Below, one piece after another: positions 33,458 to 45,462 of a stretch of 64,000 bases of DNA. Within the stretch, counting starts at the first letter, position 1, and every line of letters begins with the position of its first letter. The position numbers and the translations under genes are program-made. The stretch comes from Sipunculus nudus (lineage: Eukaryota > Annelida > Sipuncula > Golfingiida > Sipunculidae): positions 42,907,558 through 42,971,557 of the forward strand of contig CM049310.1 in the NCBI GenBank assembly GCA_026874595.1, given 5' to 3'. Under the pieces are notes generated by a model. That model was not told where the DNA came from, did not search any database, and was given only the letters and a program-made list of their open reading frames with translations.

Positions 33458-33613
33458 GTAGATGGATGTGTTGCTTGGGGCTAAGAGGTCACTGACAAAA
33501 ATGAAGGACGCTGCAAAATTTCTAATTCCCTCTCTAGTACCTCCGGGGTTTATTCGGATTTCAGCGATATGAGTGCTCCGTCCTTTGAGTACTCAGAAAA
33601 TGAATTTGTTCCG
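33458..33613 (+). CDS. Possible last VWDE-like exon with in-frame TAA
   Basis: Bounded by CTTTTTTCAG and CCG|GTAAGT, 52 codons, phase 0 to 0. Reads VDGCVAWG, then TAA (33482-33484), then EVTDKNEGRCKISNS and EYSENEFVP. The second part resembles the linker after the VWD domain of VWDE proteins only weakly. It is listed because the splice sites and phase agree with the preceding exons. Confidence 0.4.
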
Positions 33614-35100
33614 GTAAGTAAACATGACAGCTTGCATTAATGTTTCTGGTCAAACAAATATTTATATTTTATTCGCAGGTGGAAAAGGTCCAGTGTACTT
33701 GTAAATATATAAGATATTTATTTAGGGTTTTCATTAAATTAAACAATGACCCATAAAAAACAAACAGTGTCACGCGCTGCTGTTTTAGCGACCTGGTGAT
33801 AAACCCAAGCGTTTTCCCTCTGCAAGTGGACAACACCTTTGTTTTGTTTGATTTGTTTGATGATGATGCGTGTTCAGAAGTAATATCGGGAAAATACTAT
33901 TTTACGAATTGTAATATGCAGCGTTTCCTGGCAAGAACAAGGTTCTGTTGCAAAAAAAACTTATCTTAAGAATTAAATACCTCAGTAGCCTGAAGTATTA
34001 CTGTTAACAACTGTGCCGTCATATTTGTAACTGTTGTGACTTTCACATTTCTACCCACAGAGGTACAAAATTTTCCAACAGACCTGAGATGAAACATATA
34101 TTTATATCTTGAAATTCGAAATGGCGGCTGAAAAAGCGGCTGATAAAAATGACACCTGATGATTTTGGAATCAGCACCCCCGAAATTGACAAAGTCAAGC
34201 AAGAAAATCAATCCTGGCACGACAGTCCAGATGGATAAAAATATGTGACATAGAATACTGTAATACGTTGAATCCTAGACATGTCGGAATTCAGATATAG
34301 CCGCCATACTACAATCGGTGATTTGTTTTCGCGTGCAATTTCTCAACACAAACAGGCTTGATCTTCTTGATCTGTGCGACCTGCACAGACTAATCCAGTT
34401 CTTTACAGATCGTAGTTTGGGATGGATGTCTGGACTTAACCCAAACGTTACTGGTGAAACAGTTGCTTTAAGTTCATAAAACTTCATGTCGTACATTTGC
34501 ACGTAAACACAAACTCAAAAGGAATATGGATACTAATTAAATATACATATTTATTAATGATTAAATCATAATACAAATCTGTTTGAATTCATTATAATGA
34601 AAGAAAATACAAATTCTTATCATTCACATATATAAATGACACATTTATTAAGAATATGGCACATAATATTAGACATTTTTAATACAGATTAAACACCAGT
34701 TGTCGCCAATTATAAACCATTGTACATTTAACCGTAAACTTAAAGTCTGTCTATTTATCCTCCGCAAGAGGCTTTTCTTCAGTTTCTGGCAACCTGATTG
34801 AAATGTATGAAATATTCTCAACAAAAATAGATTAATTTTCATCATTGACCATCAGATCGCTTCATCCGCAAACGATTTCTTTATGGCATCGGGGTAACCT
34901 AAACAAACACATTTTCTCATATTACCTACACTACCAGTGAAAGAAAAATTGATTTATGATATCTGCACCAGGTGTATATTATTATATCGTATATTTATTT
35001 TCAATATAATGTCACAGTGTTTTGTGGATATTATATCGAATCCGTTTTGTTTGGACACAAAAATGAGGAAAAAAAAAGTAAACGCATGTGAAGAAAATCA
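33614..35100. other. Spacer between the convergent VWDE-like and L1-like genes
   Basis: No gene recognised. A minus-strand AATAAA at 34999-34994 could serve the L1-like terminal exon. The stretch 35190-35330, just beyond, is homologous to 54160-54290. Confidence 0.4.
34994..34999 (-). terminator. Possible polyadenylation signal AATAAA for the L1-like gene
   Basis: Canonical hexamer on the minus strand about 105 bp past the stop codon of the candidate terminal exon at 35101. AATAAA is common in AT-rich DNA, so weight is low. Confidence 0.3.
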
Positions 35101-35165
35101 CTAGATTAAACACTTTTTCATGGCGCCGTTTGAAAATGCTGTCACTGGGCACTCCATCTTGTATA
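35101..35165 (-). CDS. Candidate terminal exon of the L1-like gene (21-codon tail)
   Basis: Acceptor CTGTATTCCAG followed by a frame that accepts phase 1 from Ig5 and encodes VYKMECPVTAFSNGAMKK and three more residues, then TAG at 35103-35101. It has two cysteines and no membrane segment. An AATAAA follows ~105 bp downstream. Support is only splice phase and position; there is no family match. If real, the gene ends as a soluble five-Ig protein. Confidence 0.3.
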
Positions 35166-38100
35166 CTGGAATACAGAAGTTAAATAAGAATAACTGTAAC
35201 CACGCAAATCCATTCATCAACACGGTAAACGGTGTCATCATGATTCAAATAGATATCGGATCAGCCCAGGTTTTAATTTGCGGGTTGTAAATATAGACCT
35301 CTCCTCATATTTCATTTTAAATATTAAAAACACATTCACACAAGATCGAGTTTTGATGTTTTAAGTAAATGTTTCGACAAATTTAGTATCAACTTCAAAA
35401 CATTTTCATGAAATTGGTAATGACTTTATTAGTCACCACAGCACAATTCACAATTGCACCACATATAGCGCCACCACTAGCACCAATTGATGCCAACATG
35501 AATCAATTCATACGAATAATGAGGAGTATAAAATTACCACAATTTTACGCAAGGAGACATCGATTGTCAACTTAGCGAAACAAAATGTTCCAACACGTGT
35601 TGTAAAATGAAACAGGTCAATGAACCAACCACAAGAAGAAGAGCCCAAATGCCATTCTCCACACGCGAGATCTCGTCTATGAAGGGGATAGATCTCTTGC
35701 CAGTCAATGCGCACAAGGCACTATTTTCATTCAAGTGCAAGCTATTTCACCTAGTAATTAAAATTACAATAATTAAGGCAATGGAGCAAATATAGAACAT
35801 GCATTGACAACATTCATTTTAATAAAACAGTTATAAAGAATATGAGTTTCTGTTTATTTTTAACATGACGTCTTGGTGCATTTGCTCAGTCATGTTTAGA
35901 CTGGTACCCCGCTCTATTATGGCACCGCTGCTCTAGGCCAATCATAGAGACGGGCGTACAACGCCATCTTATGTACTCCCGGTAGACTGGTCCAAACTAC
36001 AGTAAGTATTACATATGATTAAAATAAGCATTTCCTTTGTTCAGAGTAGTTACCAAACGTTGATTGTACATTAAATTTGACATTAATGATTAGATTAATA
36101 GATATTAATAATAAATCACTGCTACCTACAGTGGAATATCAAAGATTCAGTATATCGTATTAACTATAGATCCATCATTCATTTTTTGTGCAACAATTCA
36201 TTCTTCAATATTTGAAAACTAGAAATAACTAAAGAAAGTATTTTAATAAGTAATCTTCACGGATAATCAACCAGGATCGCGTGAACGTCAATGACAACCG
36301 GTATGAGCGTGCATACTAGAGTTGGAACCAGTCTACAGGTTAGTAAGGAGTTGCAACTGGGAGTACTTAAGATGGCGTTGTACGCCTGTCTCTAAGCTTG
36401 GCTGAGGGCCATAATAGAGCAGGGTACCAGTCTAAGTCATGTTTGTCAAACCTGTTGTAGTTCCGTGTCGTGTGCAGATCCCAATGTAGGGTCATGTCAT
36501 TGGCTCAATAGACTTTGACCCTGTACACAGGTTGCAAATGCCAGTGAGAAGAACCACGAGCACATGGTGGCACAAATGAGAATTAATTCAAACTTTTTAA
36601 TGGGACCCCACTTAATGGTACATTCAGATGCCTAGGCATTTGACCGTGTGAAACAGATGTAAATAACATATCATGAAGCTTTTCCATCAGGTCTAAAAGT
36701 TACCGTGATCTTACATATCGCTGGTGCCTGGCTGTTGGAAGACGGGTCCCTTTGTAGACTGAGTGCAACTTTCATAACTGAATAAATATAAAACAGATTT
36801 AGCCTCGCATTTATCTTGTGATTTGAGTTTACGAAAACCAAAATGTAGGCTTCTGTTTGGCCCGAGCCGCTCGATTTGTCTTCTTGTTTTGTCCATTATT
36901 TACAAAAGGTACTACCTCGGTAAACCTAAGTGGACATTCTTGCATAAACGATCGCCTCGACTTAAAAAAAAAAACTCACCTTTGTCCAAACACATCTGTA
37001 AAAGCATGTCGGAACATTACTTTCCTACTGACGACAGGTTGAAAATGTACAATATGAAACATTCAGAAGTCTTTGTATGTATTATTCTTATAATGTATAT
37101 GTAGAACGTACAAAAAGACCCCCGGGGCAGGCTAAGTAAAGGTTTGTGACATCCTCCCACCTCAAAAATTGATAAATAACATTTAAAAAAATTCGTTATG
37201 TGTAGGGCTTACATTTCTAAAGTATCTCCCCCCACCTTTTATTAAACTTTTTTTATCGTAAAACTACAACAGAAATGTAAGAAAAATCGCCCACACTGAA
37301 TTATGAAATAAGTGCCTGAGGACCATCTTTCTTGGCCCGAACATACAGTCGTATATAATCCAAGTACTAAAAAAATTAGATATCACTGCGAGTGGTAGAA
37401 ATAAAAAAAAATATTCATACATAACCATATGTGACCTACAAACTTGAAGGTAAACCGTAGAATACTTATTTTACATAATTTTTCATATATATGGTAACAA
37501 TAAATAGAACAATACATATAATGACACCCTGGTAGGTGTTTCTTTCGTTGAACTGAAAGATACTATAGTCGTGAAATAGCCTGGCCAACTGAAATGGCAT
37601 CTGGCTTTATATTTCACAACTAGCTTGAAGAAACTTTAGGGATAATTAATATATAATCAAAAGTTAAATGATGAATCTAGAAATGCTTCTGTAAATAACA
37701 TAAAAACATAAATATCATCTATATACACATATAGATATACACATACATACATATAATATTTATACTGTTACCTGTGGATGCAGTATTAATTGTTTGTATG
37801 CATGCTTTAACCATTAGGAACAGACCACAGACAAAAGCTTTCCGTTTCATGCAGATCACAAATACATGCTTGATGAAATAACATTACTGAATGCTTGATA
37901 GCATGGGCCTTGTATTATAAGGTAAGCTGTATGGGTATGTGTCACCTTTATTGCTTTGGAGTACTTTGTCCCCTCATTCGTTACAGTAATAACATGCATT
38001 ATTTTTATTATTATGAAAATAACAAGTTAATTTCATCCTAAATAACGTTTTCATTATGCATCTTACATTGAGAAACGTTAAAGTGAACTATACCGTTAAA

Positions 38101-41100
38101 ATGTCAAACTATTAGCGTATATTATAGCATATTGATATTCGTAATCTTATATGTCAAATTTAAATAATGAAAACTAAGGCTTAGACAGGAGTAACCATTT
38201 TCTCATCTTTGTCGTGGGCGGCGGGGGGCTCATATTTTCCCCCAAACAAGGCCTTTGTTTGATGGAATATATGTTGACAATATACACAATAATTTAACTA
38301 CCCACTAGGGGCCTTTCTTAAGGGATTTTCTTAATGAGAACTTACTCCCTAATAAAATATTCATTATCAATTATAAATATTAAACAATTTGTTTCCAACA
38401 TTTTAAGAGTGAAATATCAAATCTGAAACCCTCTGAAGTTTTACAACATTTAATACATTTAGTATTACTTTAAATTAACACCTAAGTTTTCTGAAATCAT
38501 TAAGACCGAAATTCCGAATAAAGTCACGACTGCAAGAATAAATGAAATAGTTAAAGGTAAACAGACACTTTTTCTCGTACCGCTATGTTAACTGTAGGCC
38601 TACCTATAAGTTCTGCGCTCCTCCGCTCCTCAGAGAACCCATTGTTTGCTACGCACGTGTACACCCCCGTGAACTCTGACCCTTGGTGTTCGGTGTTGTC
38701 CGTCATTATTCGGAGAGAATTGTAGGGCAACTTGTACCGGAAACTGTCATAGCGAAGAGGCTTGTCATTCCAAAGCCATTCTACAATTACTGGCGTGCCT
38801 GGATCGGTCACAGCCACACAGTCGAAGATGACTGGCTCCCCAAGTCCGAGGTAAACGTTCCTGGGCGGTATCACGATACGGGTCCTCTCTACAAGAACAG
38901 TTAACATCCCAATTTACCTTCCTATGTTGAGCATGCGCAGGCCTGTTTTATTAAAAATCCATCAATATTATGCTCCCACTTTGTTCATGCTAGTAGAACC
39001 TGATGAGTTGTATTTTACTGTAAACTGGACAGATTTTGGGAGCCAATTATTATTTATTGTGGGGCCCAATAAACTGAATTTTTTTTTTGGTATGGTATCT
39101 GCTAGAGAGGTTATGAAACAGGGCCGTCTATGCAGAAACCAACGCCGGTAGTGTGAATGGATCTGAGAGATCTATGCCAGGAATATAAATTATACCATTA
39201 TTAGAGGTTTTTTCACCGTGTAAAGAGAGTGCGTTCCGAGCGAAAGAGAGGCGCTTAGGAAATCTTAATGGATTACGGAAGTGAGATGTCTCGCCTAGCC
39301 CAAACGGCAAACTTAGGTTTTGACAGCGATGCCTTGACTTGATAGCCAGAGAACAATTCGTTAGGGGGTTGAACGAAATTGAGATGAAGAGACATGAGGA
39401 TCAGACAGTTGTTCATCCATTTTGGAGGAAGCTGTTAGCCTCGCAATTCAAATCGAGTCATTTGAGGAAGGCGATAGTGCCCGACCAGATCGTTAACTAC
39501 GACTAAGTACTTGCCCGCCGGACTCACAGTAGGAGTGACGGAAAAAGTTAATAGAGTCCCTGACGAGGCTGAGTCAGTGGTGTAGAATTCCCCTACTGAC
39601 GCCTCAATGACTGAATATGTTTGATCTATGAGGAGATAACCGATAAGTGGAGTCCTGACCAGAGAAAACATGTACGGCGACTGGTAGCCGAATACAGTAT
39701 TGTTTTCGCGTCAACAGACGCAGCTTTGGGACTCACCATTTTGATAGAACACACAATTGATACGGAGGCTCGCCCACCAGTGAAAAAAAAATCCACAGAA
39801 GTTGCCGTTAGCTGGGCATGAAAATCTAATCAAGACAAAATGCTCGAAAAAAAGGTTTGGGCTAGCCCTATAGTATTGGTAACAAAGCGTGACGGATCCA
39901 CCAGATTTCCTGCGGTGACCCGACAGGAGAGATCGAGATGACCCTTATAACGCATATCTGTTGACGCGAGTGGATGAAACTATCGATATACTGTCGGGCA
40001 CACAGTGGTTCAGTACACTTGATCTTGCTTTTGGCTACTGGCAGGTTAATTCCGTCATCCAGATATTTTAAGTTTCTTCAAACCTTATAAATCAGTGTTT
40101 TTTCCATCCTCAACATAATTTACAGTTTCTTCATATCTGCTACATAACCTTTCAATTATAAGGTGTTGTGTACTCCGGCAATAAATTGTCAAAATCAGTG
40201 TTCATTATAGTACGTTGATTTTGTAAAATTTTGTAAATTTATGTATGTAAAGTCAGGTAATTAAAATGAAATGAAATATGAAAAATGAGGAGTGGAAATG
40301 AAAATTTAGCAAAGCCAATCAAGTAACCAAAATGGGTTGAGGGGCTGTCCGGGGGAAACTTTGAGAAGGGGTTATTTACTTCAGGGGTAAAGGGTGTTTC
40401 TGTTTGAACTCCTGTATATTTGTCCCCCTCACACATTGATTTCCGTAATCAAGGCCCATGCTTGATGGAATGTATTAACAATATACGCAATCATAAAACC
40501 ATGTTCTAGATCTAAATGGCTCATGGTAATGTGAATTGTATTCCTTCATACAATATTCATTATCAAATGTAAAATGTTAAACAATTTTCTTTCAAGCATT
40601 CTGATTAACTGAATTAATAAATCTGATTGAAAACGTGCATTTTACTATCAGATTAAAAATTACTTTATTCTGATGCTTCTACAATAGTTTAGTTTATTTT
40701 CTAATGGCGTTTTTATTATTGGCTTACCAAAAAGTCTTCCACTCCTCCGCTCCTCAGAGTACCCATTGCTTCCTACGCACGTGTACATCCCCTTGAACTC
40801 TGACCCTTGGTGTTCGTCGTTCTGCGTCATTATTCGGAGAGAGTTGTTAGGCAACTTGTACCGGAAGCTGTCATAGCGAAGTGGCCTCTCATTCCAGAGC
40901 CAGTCTACAATTACCGGCGTGCTAGGATCAGTCACAGCCACACAGTCGAAGATGACTGGTTCACCAGGTACGAGATGAACGTTCCTGGGCGGAGTCACAA
41001 TACGGGTCCTCTCTACAAGGATAGTTTGCTCACCTTTATACCTTCATTGTACTGATCGTGTGCAGGGCAACCCTACAATCACTTTATTAAAAACAGGAGG

Positions 41101-43794
41101 TTATCGGAAACATCTAACCCCTGTCAAGGGGATTTTCCACAAGCCACCCTCTGATACCGACCAATAGCTCTATTATAATGAAAGAAACTTATGAATTAAA
41201 TTTGTATGTTGATCGAGATTACCTCCGACATTTAATGTATTGTTTCATGGGTGGTTACCTAGTCTTTCCACAAAGTCTGTTCCAAACATTTTGCATACAT
41301 TTGCTGACTGGCAAACCGACGGTGAGTATTTTACCTACCATACGCCCCCATGAAAACCGTATGACCGTATTTCTACCTTTGTGCTCTGGCCGTTACCGAA
41401 CCATATGCAAAAGATATGAAATTATAATTATTGTGATGGCCATTTACTGAGGGCAAACACATTTTGGTCTCTTGCTAATATCGATTCCCATGCCACAAGT
41501 GAATATACGTGTGTGCTGTACATAAGTAATTACTCCCGTTGCATGCTTTGTTTCCCGGGAGCATGACTACCTCTCTGTAACCATTATATCCCAGACTTCC
41601 AGATCAGAGGGATGCAGTAAGATAAGTTGATATCATAACCAGGATATATATTTTGTCCTAGAATCGTGGTCGGTGAATGGTTATTGAATTTGTGACTGGC
41701 TGGAAGGCGTAGGTACGAATCCGACACATGGAATATTAAAGTATCATACAGTATCTATTACCTAACACATTCAAATAGGCCCCTCCGATCAGTACACCAT
41801 GAGTGTTCTCCAAGACACACTGCACGTTCATCAGGTCACTTCTTCCATCAAGCCTTGTCTTTCTGACATTGTTAACGGTCAAGTATTCTCCAATGATCAC
41901 CAAGTTAGGCTTTATTACTTTAGAAGCTGTAAAACATTAATTTAATTTTATATTTGCATGAATGGATATATGATTTATCACTTTAAAATGAATTGGAGAT
42001 TGAGAGATATTTGTAAATCAAAGCCGCTCAGCGCTTCATTTTAACCTGAGCCACAGGGATGTACCATACTGCTGTTAACTATGAATTTTTACGTGATATT
42101 TTATTTCTAATGGGAATTAGGATCACATTTGGCTGACATGTATCTCTGGTGTCCAAAGGTATCATTACTGATCACTTCAGAAAAAATGCGATTTTTTTAT
42201 TCCCCGTATAAAGGAATATTTTAAACACAAGTGCTGAACTATTCAAGTATTATCTAGTTAACGACAACCTGTTAGGAAACAATGAAAAAAAGAAGACAAA
42301 ATGTTTTAAAGTTCCAACCAGACACGGCATTGATGAGCCATTTCCTGGTCACCGTTGGAACACCTTCACCGGCACACAGGAATGTAGCGTTCTCTCCCTC
42401 CGTCACGTTCAAATCCATCGGCATCATTGGAATTCCTCGTTGTTTCACCCATCTGGGCGTCACTGTAACGATGTTTCATACATGCATTGCGCAAACTTAA
42501 TGTCAACATAAATTTGGCTATATTGTGGTGTAATCAGAATTCTATTAGAACATTATTAAACACATTTGGACATACCATGTAAAAGTTCATGGTTTTGAAG
42601 TTTCAAGGCAAGGAATTTTTAGGGGATTGATACAATATAATTATCTCGTTGGTGGCGGTTATGTCAATTTTTTTATTGTTTCCGGAAAATAAAAATCACG
42701 CAAAGAGGTGCAACCTAACCGTAAACGGAAAAAAGAATTATTCAAATAGTTCAGTCTTGAAACATTAATATGTCGGCTGATGTTGTTGGATTTGCTTCGT
42801 TATTTAAGAAATATTTTGTTTTGTTTAGGGTGTTTACTCACTATGGAACCCACACATGGATATGGTACATTCTGTAGTAGACAGATTTAACACGAGGCGA
42901 GGCCAGTATTCAGGCCATGAATATTAAAAAGCTGGCGTATTTTTGCGCCAATGGTTTTTACGTTCTATTAAACCTTTTATATTTTAGACGTCAGTGAACA
43001 AATAGGTGAGTATCCTAAACCGTAGCAGTCTGAGGATTATTTATTAGAGATTTTTCTTTCATTAATTCGTTAAGGTTAAAGTCTGAACAGATTTATTCTC
43101 ATACCTTCCACTCTGAGCTGTTTGCTGTATTGTTTGACTGTATAGCAGTCTGAGGATATACGTTAGAGATTATTCATTCATTTTGTCATTGAGTTTATTT
43201 TTTAAATGTGAACAGATTTATGCCTTTTTTCAGACCTTCCACTTTCAGCTGTATGCTGTATTGTTGTGAGTGTCCAGCACTATTGGATGCTTGACAGTTG
43301 TAGGTTCCTGAATGTTGTGCTTTGGGTTTTCTGATCATCAACATATGGTTGTCCGTCGTATGGTCCTGCGGGAGATCCCCTGTCCAAAACACTGTTGGTA
43401 ATGGGCTGTAAAGAATCCGGCACAACAGGATGATTTTATTCGTTCGCTGTACAATGTAGCATTTGGAAATCAAGAATGTGTTCAAGTCTTATGTTGTTAT
43501 CCTTTAATAAGCAAGTTTTCTGGATGGATAGCCACCACAGGTATTAATGTAAGATCAACGACAAAATTGATATATATTCTTCAAACAGTCAAACGGTAAC
43601 CCTAAAAAAATAGATTTTGCCATTCTACATAGAAATTTAAAGAGGCACATTTTCTTCTTCTTTTCTTTTAATCTTTCTTTTAATAGGCACAGAGATTTCA
43701 AATTATTTGTCCGAATTGCTATTACTGTATTATTAGTAAGTATATTGTCCACAGTTATACTTCCAGCTCTTACCTGTATAGTGTAAAAATAACG

Positions 43795-43832
<38 letters not shown>

Positions 43833-44669
43833 GTTTTCGTACAATGTTCTACCACACACTAACACATACTATCCACTGAAGATGCAGCGTAGAATTACTT
43901 CTGTTACCCCTTCCAGAATCTGGACCACAGGACCAGACCGGAACATCAGCCCTGGAGGTTTAACTCTCTTTGGACCTAATTCACACAAACATTATAATTC
44001 ATCAGTGACAGCCAGATATATATATATATATATATTTGCATACACACATGTAGCATATTTTATATTGCAGATTCATTTAGAATTATTTACTTGCAGCGCT
44101 CTGATTCTATACAACAAAACTCCAGCAGCTGTTCTTTGAAGAACCAATCAGGTAAAAGTATATTTATATAAAACCATACAATGACTTTTTTTCTCCTACC
44201 ATTTCTACCTTGTTGGTATTAATATTATGTAACTTTGACTCTACAAACCAGGGAAGACATTCACTGAGGAGTAGCTGCCCCCTTTTGCGATGTCAACTTC
44301 AGAATTTCGGATGTCACATTTGTACAATTGATTTCCTCCATCTCCTGGCGTAGTGTACACAAAAAGCAGGTTGCCTGAAATGGTTAAACATGATTTTATA
44401 CGGTACAGATGAAGACCACTGGATCATACACTACATTTGCCTGTGTTAAATGTTACCATTGCGATATTATGGCAATGTTAGGCAATAGTCGACTTGGTAA
44501 TCAGTCAGGAAAGTAAGATGTCAGCTGGCGTCAACATATTATCAAACTGCATTAAAAGTTACATGCAATCTCAAGAGATCAAACACCAATAGCTCAGGCT
44601 AAAAAATCAGAACTGAAAAAAATCACCATACTTTTTTGGTGAACTGAAATGGATGAAAATATCAAACTA

Positions 44670-44714
<45 letters not shown>

Positions 44715-45417
44715 CTCATGCGACCAAGCTATTTTAGCGACTAAAATAACCGAGTGGGGCAATTTATGACCCCATTACATTTTTCACAGAAATAATACAT
44801 TTTAACGGTTCTCATTAGTAATGATTCTACCATCTTCCATCCTTTATAATAGACATTCTGTGTTCTAATGACCGTCAATCATTGTTTTCTCCTATTTATA
44901 AGCAAATAGGAATACAATAGACACAAACATAATGATACAAATTGTGTACGAATACAAAAAAATCTTTTCGTCTTTTGAGAAAATAAAACTTTGAGAGAAC
45001 TAATAGTTGGGGTTTGTTTGTTTGAATTATTAATTACCATTTGCTATTATTATTTAACCATCAAAATACATATGGACAAGAGTGTCCAAAGTCTCTTTCA
45101 AAAGGTAATATATTCTTCCAGTACAGCTCAGATCTATTTGCCCTGACTGACAAATTTATTTTGTATGCAGACTGGCAAAATTTGCCAGCCTCTATAAACG
45201 CTACCAACTGATCTTCTTCATAGGTTTCAGAACGGTCATTAGGGTTAAGGGATTTAGGTAAATGGGTACCCATCACATAAACATTTCTACATATTCCACA
45301 TATTCCACATTAAAGGAGAACCAAATTGACAAATTCATGGTAGGAAATATTTTTTTTGGATTAAATCTATCAAACGGCATACATGGCTGGGGGCACTTGG
45401 TCGTTTTCTATATATAC

Positions 45418-45462
<45 letters not shown>

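Larger units (their letters stand above)
17464..33613 (+). pseudogene. VWDE-like (von Willebrand D and EGF domain protein) gene, four in-frame stops
   Basis: Ten exons with GT-AG borders join in one frame: 17464-17667, 18139-18303, 20244-20515, 20943-21029, ~22825-23008, 26008-26198, 26755-26910, 28848-28973, 30633-~30830 and 33458-33613. The first two encode the Cys-rich D8C-like region (DPCAEYTVLSD, SGWYVVESPAGGRM, TPGCPMAYCF). The middle ones are the extracellular segment containing RWYVNVSHVL and CGFTVQ. Exons seven to nine encode a VWF type D domain (SDNDPHMTTFDG, CNCAMAVKSGGDVFMIDG, GLCGTYNGNRDDDF). Such proteins are secreted or membrane-tethered. In-frame stops occur at 26016 (TAG), 26172 (TAG), 30822 (TAG) and 33482 (TAA), and no EGF exons follow. 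The start exon was not found. Most likely a young pseudogene whose splice sites are still intact; a product ending at 30822 is less likely. The 33458 exon is the weakest assignment. Confidence 0.75.

Noticed and set aside
39435..39671. Minus-strand 78-residue frame near the Ig exons
   Set aside because: It is antisense to the gypsy gag/pol linker fragments and has no Ig signature.
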